DNA of 64,000 bases from Mesorhizobium jarvisii (GTDB lineage: Bacteria; Pseudomonadota; Alphaproteobacteria; Rhizobiales; Rhizobiaceae). Below the pieces are notes generated by a model that ran no database searches, was not told where the DNA came from, and was given only the letters and a program-made list of their open reading frames with translations. The first letter of the stretch is position 1. Each line of letters begins with the position of its first letter. Positions 8,791 through 17,724 of the stretch are shown here, one piece after another. A program made the translations under genes and the position numbers. Where the stretch lies: assembly GCF_003601985.1 (NCBI RefSeq), contig NZ_QZXA01000003.1:558001-622000 (forward strand), read 5' to 3'.

Positions 8791-9849
8791 ATGACCGAAA
8801 CCGACCTCGTCCCCGTCTTCGACGGCCACAACGATACGCTGCTCAGGCTGTATCAATCGAAGGACAGGGACGTCGAAAAACTGTTCGTTGAAGGCAAGTC
8901 GGGCGGCCATATCGACCTGCCGCGCGCTAAGGCTGGCGGCTTCGCCGGCGGCATGTTCGCGATCTTTCCGCCGCCGGTCGAAAAAGCCAGGCGCAGCGCC
9001 GTACCCCTGGCGCCGAGCGACAGCGAGCCGCTGCCGCCGGAGGTGCCGCGCGCCGATGCGCTCAACTCGACGATCGCGATGGCCTCGATCTTGTTTCGGC
9101 TGGAACGGGCCGGGGCGCTGGCCGTCTGCCGCACTGCCGGCGATGTGCGCAACGCCATGGCCAAAGGCACGATCGCCGCGGTGTTCCACATCGAGGGCGT
9201 CGAGGCGATCGATCCGGAACTGACCATGCTCGACGTGTTGCACGCCGCCGGCCTGCGCTCGCTCGGCATCGTCTGGAGCCGGCCGAATGCCTTTGGCCAC
9301 GGCGTGCCGTTCCGCTTTCCGTCCTCGCCGGATACCGGCCCGGGGCTGACCGACGCCGGCAAGGCGCTGGTCAAGGCCTGCAACGAACTGAAGATCATGA
9401 TCGATCTTTCGCATCTCAACGAGAAGGGTTTTCGCGATGTCGCCGGTCTCAGCGACGCGCCGCTGGTCGCCACCCACTCCAACGTGCATGCGCTTTGCAC
9501 CCATTCGCGCAATCTCACCGACTGGCAACTCGGCGCCATACGCGAGTCCGGCGGCATGGTCGGGCTGAACTTCGCCACCGGCTTCCTGCGCGAGGACGGC
9601 CGCATGAATGCCGACACCAGCCTCGACATCATGGTGCGTCATGTCGATTCCCTGCTGCAGGCGCTGGGCGAGGACGGCGTCGGCCTCGGCTCCGATTTCG
9701 ACGGGGCGATGATCCCGGCCGTCATCGGCGACGTCGCCGGCCTGCCGAAGCTGATCGATGCCTTGGCGGCGCGTGGTTTTGGCCGTGCCCTGATCGAGAA
9801 GATCGCTTACCGCAACTGGCTGAGCATGCTGGAAAGAACCATTGGATAG
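8791..9849 (+). CDS. Membrane dipeptidase, peptidase family M19
   Basis: About 352 residues from the ATG at 8791. The zinc-site motif DGHND near the N-terminus, HIEGVE in the middle (bridging Glu), SHLNEKGF, THSNVHAL and GSDFDG near the C-terminus are the conserved stations of the M19 renal-dipeptidase family. There is no signal peptide, as is usual for bacterial members, which hydrolyse dipeptides including those with D-residues. An in-frame GTG at 8761 could extend it by ten residues; neither start has a clear Shine-Dalgarno. Upstream at 8733-8749 is a short dyad (ATATCT-N5-AGATAT) that might be an operator. The gene is monocistronic and convergent with the next cluster. Confidence 0.88.
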   Translation: MTETDLVPVFDGHNDTLLRLYQSKDRDVEKLFVEGKSGGHIDLPRAKAGGFAGGMFAIFPPPVEKARRSAVPLAPSDSEPLPPEVPRADALNSTIAMASILFRLERAGALAVCRTAGDVRNAMAKGTIAAVFHIEGVEAIDPELTMLDVLHAAGLRSLGIVWSRPNAFGHGVPFRFPSSPDTGPGLTDAGKALVKACNELKIMIDLSHLNEKGFRDVAGLSDAPLVATHSNVHALCTHSRNLTDWQLGAIRESGGMVGLNFATGFLREDGRMNADTSLDIMVRHVDSLLQALGEDGVGLGSDFDGAMIPAVIGDVAGLPKLIDALAARGFGRALIEKIAYRNWLSMLERTIG

Positions 9850-9859
9850 CGCGCAGGTG

Positions 9860-10105
9860 CTACTCGAAGCCGATCCTTTTGAGCCAATCCTTGCCGACGC
9901 CGCGATCGCGGATGATCGGCAGCGGGTTCTCCGAATCGAGCCGCGCGCAGATGCGGTAGACCTCGAGCGTCTCGGCGCTCATCTCGCCGCGCTTGTAGAA
10001 GAACATGGCGGCGGCATAGCGCGTGCGGCCGGACCATTTTTCGCCGAGCGGCGTGTTGACCAGCTCCCACTGCTCGGCCGCCTCCAGCTCTGCTTCGTCG
10101 GCCAT
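9860..10105 (-). CDS. Conserved small protein of unknown function, last gene of the demethylation operon
   Basis: An 81-residue, acidic, soluble protein with Trp residues and the conserved-looking segment GEKWSGRTRYAAAMFFYKRGEMS. I do not recognise a family. It starts 3 bp after the stop of the GcvT-like gene, so it is almost surely co-transcribed and co-translated with it. The length and constant context suggest a small partner or stability factor for the methyl-transfer enzyme, but this is inference. No membrane segment or metal motif is visible. Confidence 0.7.
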   Translation of the reverse strand: MADEAELEAAEQWELVNTPLGEKWSGRTRYAAAMFFYKRGEMSAETLEVYRICARLDSENPLPIIRDRGVGKDWLKRIGFE

Positions 10106-10107
10106 GG

Positions 10108-11367
10108 TCAGAAATCCGCCGGCGGATTGGCGGTGCGGCGGTCGAGCTTGATGAAGGGCCGCGCCACGACCTTGGCCCGTTTCATCAGCTTCTGATATTG
10201 CAGCTCGCGCATGGCGTAGATCTCGACCCAGAGGTCTTCGACGACAGTATCACCATAGGGCCGCACCAGCGAGGCGATGGCGATGTTGCGCTTGGCCATC
10301 GGCGACCACATGGCGGCGCTGACCAGGCCAACCTCCTGGCTCTTCTTGTGATAGACGATGGCGTGTTCGGCCGGGATGTTGCCCTCGATCTCCAGCCCGA
10401 CCAGCACATGGCGCAGCTTGCGTTTGGCGCGCGCCTCGAAGATGGCGCGGCGGCCGTTGAAATGGGCTTTCTGCGGATCGATCATGAAGCCGAGACCGAT
10501 CTCGTCGGGCCTGCGCAAGCGATCGGCGCGGATGGCGTGCTCTGCGGTGGTGAAGTCGGCATTGGCAACGATCAGCCCGGCCTCGAGCCGCGCGCGGTTG
10601 AGCGCGGTGTAGCCGATGGCCCTGATACCGCGCAGCTCGCCCGCGGTCATCAGCCGGTCCCAAAGGCTCAGCGCCTTGTCGGCCGAAACGAACAGTTCGT
10701 AGCCGAGATCGCCGGTGAAGCCGGTGCGCGAGATGGTGACGGTTGCGTCGTCGTGCGGGAAATCCATGAGGTCGAAAACCTTGAGTTTTTCGACTCCGGC
10801 GAAACCGGCGTCGCGGAGCACGGCGAAGGAGGTCGGCCCTTGCAGAGCGAGTCCGGCAACAGCTTCGGTTTCTTCGTCGACGGTGACGTCGAAACCAATG
10901 GCGCTGTCGAGCAGCCAGGGCAGATGCCGCTCCTGCGAGCACAGCCGGAACCGCGTCGGCGACAACCGGAACAGCGTGCCGTCGTCGAGGACGAAGCCCT
11001 CGTCGTCGCACCACGCCGTGTAGTGGACGCGGCCCGGCCTGAGCCTGGTGACGTCGCGCAAGGTGACGCGGTCGAGGAAGGCTTCGGCATCCGGCCCTTC
11101 GATCCGGTATTTGGTCATCGGCGAGATGTCGAACAAAGCCGCCTGGCTGCGGATGGCAAAGTATTCGAGTTCCTCGTCCCACAGCGAATGCGGCGCGCGA
11201 TAGCCGGCCCAATTGTACCAGTCCTGGGTTTTGGCCAGTGCGTCGAGGCGCGGCTGGAACGGTGTGCCGAGGCGCAGCGTGCGGAAATGGGATTGCGCAT
11301 CGATGCGGGCCGAGACAGCCGCATCTTCTGTCTTTGCAACGGGCCTCTTCCTGGTTGCCTGGGCCAT
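10108..11367 (-). CDS. GcvT/DmdA-like aminomethyltransferase (tetrahydrofolate-dependent)
   Basis: A 419-residue protein of the glycine-cleavage T-protein fold. Members move a methyl or methylene group from an amine or sulfonium substrate to tetrahydrofolate. The folate-binding core (for example DISPMTKYRIEGPDAE, then TRTGFTGDLGYELF-like segments) and the C-terminal barrel (IPAEHAIVYHKKSQEVGLVSAAMWSP) are visible. It is longer than housekeeping GcvT (about 365) and no gcvH or gcvP is present, so it is a catabolic paralogue, as DmdA is for DMSP. It lies 3 bp downstream of an FAD oxidoreductase gene, which fits a pathway that oxidises an N-methyl group and passes the C1 unit to folate. Confidence 0.82.
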   Translation of the reverse strand: MAQATRKRPVAKTEDAAVSARIDAQSHFRTLRLGTPFQPRLDALAKTQDWYNWAGYRAPHSLWDEELEYFAIRSQAALFDISPMTKYRIEGPDAEAFLDRVTLRDVTRLRPGRVHYTAWCDDEGFVLDDGTLFRLSPTRFRLCSQERHLPWLLDSAIGFDVTVDEETEAVAGLALQGPTSFAVLRDAGFAGVEKLKVFDLMDFPHDDATVTISRTGFTGDLGYELFVSADKALSLWDRLMTAGELRGIRAIGYTALNRARLEAGLIVANADFTTAEHAIRADRLRRPDEIGLGFMIDPQKAHFNGRRAIFEARAKRKLRHVLVGLEIEGNIPAEHAIVYHKKSQEVGLVSAAMWSPMAKRNIAIASLVRPYGDTVVEDLWVEIYAMRELQYQKLMKRAKVVARPFIKLDRRTANPPADF

Positions 11368-11370
11368 GAC

Positions 11371-12936
11371 CTATCCCTTCATCGCAATGATGCGTCGCGC
11401 GGCGTTGAGGCCTGGGGCGCCGGAGACGCCGCCACCGGGATGCGAGCCGGCGCCGGCCAGGAACAGCCCTTCGAGCGGCGTGTCGTAGCCCGACCAGCCG
11501 GAGACGGGCCGCGAGATCAGCATCTGGTCGGCCTGCAGCTCGCCGTGGTGCCAATGGCCGCCGGGCATGCGGTAGCGCGCCTCGATATCGGCCGGTGTCA
11601 AAAGCTCGGCGTGAACAACGCTCTCGCCGATGCCAGGCGCGTAAGCCTCAAGCTGCGCCATGATGGCCTCGAGGAATTTCGGCTTGCCCGCAGCCCAGCC
11701 CTCCTTCAACGCGTAGGGCGCGTATTGCACCACCGCTGAGAGCACACAGGCGCCATCAGGCGCGTGCGATGGATCGGCGAGGCTGGGCAGCGTGATTTCC
11801 ATCACCGGTTCGGGCGAGAATTCGCCATACTTGCTTGGGTTGAAAGCGCGCTCGACATGATCGGGCGAAGGCGCAATCACAAGCCGCCCGTTGTGAGCGG
11901 CGGCATCGGCGCCGGTGAATTGCGGCGGCCGGTCGAGCGCCAGGTGAAGTTTGGCGGCATCGCCCTTCATGCGGATGTTTTTCATCTTGCGCACGAAACC
12001 GGTGTCGATCTCGCGAGGTCCGACAAGGTCTAGGAAAGTGGTTGCCGGACTGATCGCCGAGACAATGGTCCTGGCGCGCAGTTCCTCGCCCGTCTCGAGC
12101 GCGACGCCAACGGCACGGCCTTTCTCGACGATGATTCTTGCCACCGCAACCGATGTGCGGATGGTGACGCCAGCCTTCTCCGCCGCGGACCGAATGGCGG
12201 CGACGACTGCGCCCATACCGCCTTGCGGCAGGACCTGCGCACCGGCCGCTCCACCGGTCTCGCCGGCCAGGCGATAGTAGAGGCCGAGCAACGAGGCCGG
12301 CGACCGCGAGCCGAGATGGCTGCCGAGCGTCGCGTCGAAGGCGAGCAGGCCTTTCAGCCTGTCATCTTCGAGCTGCTCGTCGAGCAGGTCGGCGACGTTC
12401 ATCAAGAGCACGCGCAGGAAGTCGCGCATGTCTTCCTTGCCGAGTTTTTTCAGCGCCAGGGCGGTCTGGCCGAGCCCTGCGGTCTCCAGCAACGACATGG
12501 CGGCGAGATCGGGCGGGCGGCGCGACAGGAAGGGCTTCAGCATGCCGGCATAGCGCAGCAATTGCGCGCGCAAGTCTTTCCAGGCCGACTGTTCGGAGGA
12601 ACTGGTGCCCGTCAGCACCTCACCATAGGCGCCATGCAGCATCAGCGCCGGGCCGTCCTTCGACAGTGCCACCGACGGCAGGAAGTCGGCGCGGGCGAAT
12701 TGCAGCCCATGCCTCTCCAGGTCCAGCGTCTTCACCACATCGGGATGCAACCGGTTCAGCAGATGAGCGACCGACGAGACGCGAAAGCCCGGGGCAAATT
12801 CCTCGGTGCGCGCGGCGCCGCCGACTTCGCTTCCAGCCTCCAGCACCAGCACCTTGCGGCCGGCTTTGGCCAGCGTGGCTGCGGCGACGAGGCCGTTGTG
12901 GCCGCCGCCAATGACGATTGCATCAAATGACGTCAT
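11371..12936 (-). CDS. FAD-dependent oxidoreductase, phytoene-desaturase/PYROXD2-like (first copy)
   Basis: A 521-residue flavoprotein. The N-terminal dinucleotide-binding motif is IVIGGGHNGLVAA (about residues 7-19), with EVGGAART following. The C-terminal FAD contact is AGAGSHPGGGVSGAPG. This is the PYROXD2/phytoene-dehydrogenase-like group, not a true carotenoid enzyme: there are no carotenoid genes nearby. Its start overlaps the end of a second, related gene by 14 bp, and its stop is 3 bp before the GcvT-like gene. Oxidation of a C-N bond of an amine or betaine-derived intermediate is the best inference from context. The two copies differ clearly and are not a recent duplication. Confidence 0.82.
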   Translation of the reverse strand: MTSFDAIVIGGGHNGLVAAATLAKAGRKVLVLEAGSEVGGAARTEEFAPGFRVSSVAHLLNRLHPDVVKTLDLERHGLQFARADFLPSVALSKDGPALMLHGAYGEVLTGTSSSEQSAWKDLRAQLLRYAGMLKPFLSRRPPDLAAMSLLETAGLGQTALALKKLGKEDMRDFLRVLLMNVADLLDEQLEDDRLKGLLAFDATLGSHLGSRSPASLLGLYYRLAGETGGAAGAQVLPQGGMGAVVAAIRSAAEKAGVTIRTSVAVARIIVEKGRAVGVALETGEELRARTIVSAISPATTFLDLVGPREIDTGFVRKMKNIRMKGDAAKLHLALDRPPQFTGADAAAHNGRLVIAPSPDHVERAFNPSKYGEFSPEPVMEITLPSLADPSHAPDGACVLSAVVQYAPYALKEGWAAGKPKFLEAIMAQLEAYAPGIGESVVHAELLTPADIEARYRMPGGHWHHGELQADQMLISRPVSGWSGYDTPLEGLFLAGAGSHPGGGVSGAPGLNAARRIIAMKG

Positions 12937-14542
12937 GGGCTGGGCTCATATGCGAGGTGGATTTGGCGAGATCGCGCAGGATTTCGGCGGCTGAATTGCG
13001 GCCGGGCGCGCCCATGACACCGCCGCCCGGGTGGGTCGAGGAGCCGCACATATAGAGGCCGCCGACCGGCGAGCGGTACTGCGCGTAGCCTGGCACCGGG
13101 CGGTTGAACAGAAGCTGGTCGAAGGTCAGTTCGCCCTGGAAAATATTGCCTTCGGTCAAGCCGACCTCCGCTTCGATTTCGCGCGGCGTGCGCACCTCCA
13201 TATGGACGATGCGGTCGCGGAAGCCGGGCGAGTACTCGGCGATCTGCGCAATCACGCTCTCGGCGAAACCGTCGCGATCGGCATCGGTCCAGTCGCGGCC
13301 GTTCACCTTGGGCGGGGCGTATTGCACGAAGCAGCTCATGAAGTGCTTGCCTGATGGAGCCATGGTCGGGTCGAGCGTTGTCGGGATGACCATGTCGAGG
13401 AAGGGGTCCGCCGACCAGCGCCCGGCCTTCCAGTCGTCATAGGCGCGCTCCATGCGCTCCATCGAATCTGTGAAATGCATGTCGCCGCGATAGACCGGTG
13501 AATCCTTCGGCAAAGCGGGGAATTCCGGCAGGGAATCCAGCGCGATGTTGACCTTGCCGGAGGAGCCGCGGATCTTGAAGTTCTTCACCCGGCGCAGGAA
13601 AATATCGGGCAGTTCCTTCTCCTCAACGAGCTTCAGGAAGGTGCGCTTCACGTCGGCATTGGAGACGACGAGCTTGCCGTAGATTTCCTCACCGCCGGCC
13701 AGCACCACGCCCTTGGCCTTGCCGCGGCTTACCAGCACATGGTCGACCTCGGCGCCGGTGCGGATGGTGCCGCCCGAGGCCTTGAACGACGCGGCGAGCG
13801 CCTTGGTGACGGCACCCATGCCGCCGCGCGCATAGCCCCAGGCACCGACCGAGCCGTCGACCTCGCCCATATAGTGGTGCAAGAGCACATAGGCCGTGCC
13901 GGGCGACATCGGCCCGAGCGCGGTGCCGATGATGCCGGACAGAGCGAAGTTCGCCTTGATGACATCGGTCTCGAAATACTCGTCGAGGAAGTCCGAGATC
14001 GACATCGTCCAGAAGCGCAGCGTCAGCGCCATCTCTTCGGCCGACAGGCCGGCGAATTTCTTGCCGAGATAAAGAAGCTCGCCAAGGTCGCGCGGCTTGA
14101 GGCTGGTCGGGTCGGGCGCGGTGCGCATCAAAAGCGGCTGGATGAAGCGGCACTGCCGCGTCACGTCGCGGGCGTAGCGGTCATAGGCTTCGGCATCGCG
14201 CCTGGAGAAGCGGGCGAATTCGCGCCGATGCACATCATGGTCGCGGTAGTTGGCGAGATAGTCTCCGTCGCGGGTGAACACCGCGCCGCCTTCATAGGAA
14301 ATGACCTGCAGGCCGAAGCGCGGCAGTTCGAGGTCGCGCATGATCTCGGGGCGAAACAGCGAGCAGACATAGGAGCAGTTGGAATAGAGGAAGCCCGGCG
14401 TCAGCTCGCGGCTGGTGGCCGCACCCCCGACCCAGTCGTTCTTCTCCACCACCAGCACGTCGAGCCCGGCGCGCTGCAGGTAGCAGGCATTGACCAGGCC
14501 ATTGTGTCCGCCGCCGATGACGATCGCGTCCCAAGCTTTCAT
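12923..14542 (-). CDS. FAD-dependent oxidoreductase, phytoene-desaturase/PYROXD2-like (second copy)
   Basis: A 539-residue flavoprotein, taking the ATG at 14542 because the FAD motif AIVIGGGHNGLVNA follows at once, as in its neighbour; the longer open frame upstream runs through a repeat and an operator and is not coding. The C-terminal FAD-binding part reads CGSSTHPGGGVMGAPG. It is the first gene of the leftward operon that includes the other oxidoreductase, the GcvT-like protein and a small protein. The shared operator dyad lies about 155 bp upstream. Two non-identical PYROXD2-like subunits in tandem may form a heteromer or act on successive intermediates. Confidence 0.83.
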   Translation of the reverse strand: MKAWDAIVIGGGHNGLVNACYLQRAGLDVLVVEKNDWVGGAATSRELTPGFLYSNCSYVCSLFRPEIMRDLELPRFGLQVISYEGGAVFTRDGDYLANYRDHDVHRREFARFSRRDAEAYDRYARDVTRQCRFIQPLLMRTAPDPTSLKPRDLGELLYLGKKFAGLSAEEMALTLRFWTMSISDFLDEYFETDVIKANFALSGIIGTALGPMSPGTAYVLLHHYMGEVDGSVGAWGYARGGMGAVTKALAASFKASGGTIRTGAEVDHVLVSRGKAKGVVLAGGEEIYGKLVVSNADVKRTFLKLVEEKELPDIFLRRVKNFKIRGSSGKVNIALDSLPEFPALPKDSPVYRGDMHFTDSMERMERAYDDWKAGRWSADPFLDMVIPTTLDPTMAPSGKHFMSCFVQYAPPKVNGRDWTDADRDGFAESVIAQIAEYSPGFRDRIVHMEVRTPREIEAEVGLTEGNIFQGELTFDQLLFNRPVPGYAQYRSPVGGLYMCGSSTHPGGGVMGAPGRNSAAEILRDLAKSTSHMSPAHDVI

Positions 14543-14563
14543 TGTGGCCCAGTCTCTTTGTTT

Positions 14564-14613
14564 CCAAGCAATTCCCAAGCGAAAACCGCCCACATTTTTC
14601 CTGGAATTGCTCT
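14564..14613. repeat. Partial copy of the palindromic intergenic element
   Basis: CCAAGCAATTCC at 14564 pairs with GGAATTGC at 14603-14610. The segment 14581-14613 matches 8612-8644 at all but two positions out of 33. It lies just upstream of the second FAD oxidoreductase start and between it and the operator. It is a shortened copy of the same dispersed element. Confidence 0.75.
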
Positions 14614-14696
14614 GTGCGACCCGCTGTTCATTTTTGCGTGATCTGTTCCCGAATGCGCGGAATTTGGCACGGTATCGGGCATTCTGTCCAGTCATT

Positions 14697-14712
14697 CTGA
14701 ATGAATGTTCAA
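14697..14712. promoter_or_regulatory. Predicted BetI-like operator, site C
   Basis: On the minus strand this 16-mer reads TTGAACATTCATTCAG. It shares TTGAAY-N3-CATTCA with two other sites at 23198 and 25977. It lies between the leftward FAD oxidoreductase operon and the rightward methyltransferase/regulator/transport operon, about 85 bp from the methyltransferase ATG. The dyad form and the BetI-like TetR gene next door suggest that this regulator binds here. Confidence 0.68.
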
Positions 14713-14796
14713 CAAATGATATTGCGTTTTCCCCGGCATGCGCTAGGCTTTGCCGGTGTTCGAAACGGGCATTCATCGATTGGGGATCGAGGGCTG

Positions 14797-15591
14797 ATGA
14801 TCGAAACGGCAGATGCCGAGTATGACGATACCGCCATCCGCTTCCTCGAGGCGCTGTGGGGCGATGGCTACCTGTCGCCGGGCGGGCCTGAAGAGGTCGA
14901 CCGGGTTGTCGAAGGGCTTTCGTTCGAGGGCAAGACGGTGCTCGACATTGGCTGCGGCTCCGGCGGCATCACGCTGCATCTGGTCGAGCGCCATGGCGCC
15001 GCCCACGCCACCGGCTTCGATGTCGAACAGCCGGTGATCGAGGCGGCCAGGCGGCGAGCCGCCGCGCACGGGCTCTCGGACCGCGCCAGCTTCGTCCAGG
15101 CGCCACCCGGAGCGCTGCCTTTCGCCGATCGCTCCTTCGATGTCGTCTTTTCCAAGGACGCACTGCTGCATGTTCCTGACAAGGACGGCCTGTTCGCCGA
15201 GATCTTCCGCGTGCTGAAACCGGGCGGCGTCTTTGCCGCCTCCAACTGGATGATCGGGCATGACGGCGAACCTTCACCCCAGATGAAGGCCTATATCGCG
15301 GCGGAAGGGCTGTCCTTCGCCATGGCCTCGCCGGCGCGCTATGCGCAAGCGATGCGGCGCGCCGGCTTTGCCGATGTCACCGTCACGGACCGTAACCCCT
15401 GGTACCGCGAGGTGGCGCGCGGCGAGCTGGAAAGGCTGAAAGGACCGCTCTATGCGCCGGTTGCCGCCGTGGTCGGCGCTGCCTATGTCGACAAGAACAT
15501 CCGAACCTGGGAGGCCATGCAGAAGGTGCTTGACAGTGGCGAGCACCGTCCCACTCATCTGCGCGGTTGGAAGCCGGATGCGATTGGATAG
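14797..15591 (+). CDS. SAM-dependent methyltransferase, phosphoethanolamine N-methyltransferase-like
   Basis: A 264-residue class I methyltransferase. The SAM-binding motif [10 protein letters not shown] is at residues 48-57. YLSPGG near the start and [11 protein letters not shown] with a following FRVLKPGG match the pattern of phosphoethanolamine/glycine-type N-methyltransferases. The start at 14797 has GAGG six bases upstream; an open frame upstream crosses the operator and is excluded. It is the first gene of a rightward operon leading to the TetR regulator (6 bp gap) and the importer. An N-methyltransferase in a block otherwise suited to demethylation is odd; it might methylate an intermediate or act as a demethylase partner. 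Confidence 0.8.
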   Translation: MIETADAEYDDTAIRFLEALWGDGYLSPGGPEEVDRVVEGLSFEGKTVLDIGCGSGGITLHLVERHGAAHATGFDVEQPVIEAARRRAAAHGLSDRASFVQAPPGALPFADRSFDVVFSKDALLHVPDKDGLFAEIFRVLKPGGVFAASNWMIGHDGEPSPQMKAYIAAEGLSFAMASPARYAQAMRRAGFADVTVTDRNPWYREVARGELERLKGPLYAPVAAVVGAAYVDKNIRTWEAMQKVLDSGEHRPTHLRGWKPDAIG

Positions 15592-15597
15592 CCGGCG

Positions 15598-16284
15598 ATG
15601 CTGGAGACGATCACACCCATGAAAACGGCAGATGCCAAGGATGCCCTCCTTGAACCGGCGGGGAAAGCCGAGACCGAGAAGCGCGGACGCAAGGCTTCGA
15701 AGGAGGTCCGTCAGCTGCAGCTGATCGAGGCGACGATCGATTCGCTGGCCAAGCGCGGCTATGCCGAGACGACGATGGCTGATGTCGCCGATGGCGCGGG
15801 CCTGTCGCGTGGCATCGTCAACTTCCATTTCGAGAGCAAGGAAAAGCTGCTGATCGCGACGCTGCAGCACATGTATGACGAGTATTCGGCGCATTGGCGC
15901 GCCTCTCTTGAGAAGGCAGGCGACGATCCGGCGCGGCAGCTGCAGCAGCTGGTATGGGCCGACTTCGACCGCTCGATCTGCAACAAGCGCAAGCTCGCTG
16001 CCTGGCTGGCCTTCTGGGGCGAGGCCAAGTCGCGTCCGACCTATCAGGCGCTGAGCAGTTCGCGCGATGCCTATTACCAGCAGGTCTTCATCGATCTGTG
16101 CACGACGCTCAAGCAGAGCGGCTCATATGCCTATGAGCCGCAGGTGATGGCGCTGGCGCTGTCGGCCATGCTGGAAGGGCTGTGGCTGCGGCTGATGATG
16201 GGCACAGAGGACACAACGCGCGAAACTGCCTTGCAGGCCGCCAACGCTTTCTTGGCCGCTGCCTTCCCGAAGCATTACGGTTAG
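15598..16284 (+). CDS. TetR-family regulator, BetI-like
   Basis: A 228-residue regulator. After a charged, disordered leader of about 35 residues, the helix-turn-helix block with TTMADVADGAGLSRGIVNFH matches the BetI subgroup, in which GIVNFHF is characteristic. The C-terminal ligand domain is of normal size. BetI itself represses choline-to-betaine genes and responds to choline. Here no betA or betB is present, so the ligand is more likely the imported N-methylated compound or a derivative. It sits in the operon it probably controls, 6 bp after the methyltransferase. Three matching dyads in the cluster (14697, 23198, 25977) are the likely binding sites. Confidence 0.85.
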   Translation: MLETITPMKTADAKDALLEPAGKAETEKRGRKASKEVRQLQLIEATIDSLAKRGYAETTMADVADGAGLSRGIVNFHFESKEKLLIATLQHMYDEYSAHWRASLEKAGDDPARQLQQLVWADFDRSICNKRKLAAWLAFWGEAKSRPTYQALSSSRDAYYQQVFIDLCTTLKQSGSYAYEPQVMALALSAMLEGLWLRLMMGTEDTTRETALQAANAFLAAAFPKHYG

Positions 16285-16332
16285 CAACAGCCGGCCACCA
16301 AGACCGGCAAGACCAAAAGAGGATGGAACAGC

Positions 16333-17415
16333 ATGAAGAACCTTAGCCGACGCCTGACATTGACATTGGCGCTGGGCGGCGCGCTGGCGGCTTCGGCGGC
16401 AGCGTTTGCCGTTGCCGCCGACAAGGACCTGATCGTGTTCGACTGGTCGGGCTACGAGGATGCGAGCTTCCATCCGAAATATGTCGAGAAGAACGGCGAT
16501 TCGCCGACCTTCGCCTTCTTCGGCGACGAAGACGAGGCGTTCGAGAAGGTGCGCTCGGGTTTCAAGGCCGATCTCGGCCACCCCTGCTCGCAGAGCGTGA
16601 CGAAGTGGCGCGAGGCGGGTCTCCTGCAGCCGCTCGACACGTCGAAGATCACGGGCTGGAAGGACCTCAATCCCGGCATCATGGCGATGAAAAATCTCGC
16701 CACCACCGATGACGGCAAGGCGTGGTTCATGCCTTGGGACTGGGGCAACACGCAGCTCACCTACAACGCCTCCAAGATCGACGCCAAAGAGGTCCAGTCG
16801 CTGAAGGCGTTTGCCGATCCGAAGTTCAAGGGCCGGGTGTCGATCGGCGACAATGTCGACGACGCCTATGCGCTGGCGAGCCTCGCCATCGGCCTGAGGG
16901 ACTGGACCAAGATGACGGACGACCAGTTCAAGCAGGCTTCCGACTTCCTGCGCCAGGTGCACAAGAACGTCCGCTCCTACTGGACCGATACCACCGATAT
17001 CGTGCAGCTGTTGAGCGGCGGCGAGGTCGACCTCGCCTGGGCCTGGAACGATGCCACGGTGCAGTCCGTCAAGGCGGGCGTGCCGATCAAGTCGGTAAAG
17101 GATACGAATGAAGGCATCTCGACCTGGGTCTGCGGCTATGTGCTGTTCAAGGACGCGCCCGGCAACATTGACAAGGCCTATGACTATCTGAACGCCATCA
17201 ACGATCCGGAGACCGCCAAGGTGCTGGTCAAGGACTGGGGCTATGGCCAGGCCAACGCCAAGGGCATGGCCGGCGTCGATCAGGTGATCCTCAAGGAAAA
17301 AGGCTATGACGACGTGCAGAAATTCGTCGACAAGACACTGTTCCAGTCGCCGTTGCCATCCGATCTCAAGCTGAAGATGATCGCCGAATTCGAGAAGATC
17401 AAAGCCGGGTATTGA
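16333..17415 (+). CDS. Periplasmic solute-binding protein, PotD-like (first paralogue)
   Basis: A 360-residue binding protein with a signal peptide of about 28 residues ending in AVA-A. The fold is of the polyamine/PotD type. The body has runs such as FDWSGYEDASF, GDEDEAFEKVR, CSQSVTKW, TGWKDLNPGIMAMK and FMPWDWGN. It is a close paralogue of the protein at 17725 (most segments are identical), but binding-pocket segments differ: MPWDWGNTQ against MPFDWGNTA, and WAWNDATV against WGWGQTLI. The second copy may therefore bind a related but not identical ligand. The other importer parts are encoded at 20072-22948 on the opposite strand. Confidence 0.9.
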   Translation: MKNLSRRLTLTLALGGALAASAAAFAVAADKDLIVFDWSGYEDASFHPKYVEKNGDSPTFAFFGDEDEAFEKVRSGFKADLGHPCSQSVTKWREAGLLQPLDTSKITGWKDLNPGIMAMKNLATTDDGKAWFMPWDWGNTQLTYNASKIDAKEVQSLKAFADPKFKGRVSIGDNVDDAYALASLAIGLRDWTKMTDDQFKQASDFLRQVHKNVRSYWTDTTDIVQLLSGGEVDLAWAWNDATVQSVKAGVPIKSVKDTNEGISTWVCGYVLFKDAPGNIDKAYDYLNAINDPETAKVLVKDWGYGQANAKGMAGVDQVILKEKGYDDVQKFVDKTLFQSPLPSDLKLKMIAEFEKIKAGY

Positions 17416-17471
17416 GCGGTGGTTAAAGGTGCTGCGCAGACCTCGATTTTCCCATCATTTGAGACGTTTGC

Positions 17472-17648
17472 GCCGCCCCTCACCTGCCTGCCGGCATCCG
17501 CTCCCCGTATAGTGACTGGGAGAGGGGCGCTCTCATCGATGGTTTCGCCAATCTCCAGCGTTGCAGGAATAGCACCGAGGCTGCCGTCAGCCCCTTTCTC
17601 CCCGTCACTGTACGGGGAGAGATGTCCGGCAGGACAATGAGGGGCGGC
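17472..17648. repeat. Large imperfect inverted repeat between the two binding-protein genes
   Basis: The left arm at about 17472-17529 (starts CGCCGCCCCTCACCTG) and the right arm at about 17590-17648 (ends ATGAGGGGCGGCG) are reverse complements over roughly 58 bp with scattered mismatches. They are separated by about 60 bp. Smaller hairpins such as CTCCCCGT around an ACTG centre lie inside each arm. This is the same type of element as the hairpin at 24724 and the element inside the E2 gene, a dispersed rhizobial palindromic repeat. There is no gene in this 309-bp gap. Confidence 0.8.
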
Positions 17649-17724
17649 GCTGACGTTGGCAGGCTCGCCAAATCTCACGAATTCTCTTAACCTCGCGCGA
17701 AATCTTCAACGGGGGAATTTCGCC

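Noticed and set aside
11371..14542. Carotenoid biosynthesis suggested by phytoene-desaturase-like proteins
   Set aside because: No crtB, crtE or crtY-type genes are nearby and the motifs fit the PYROXD2-like group; the context is amine metabolism.
17304..17678. An open frame across the gap between the two binding-protein genes
   Set aside because: It is a translation of the palindromic repeat; such frames recur wherever the element occurs.
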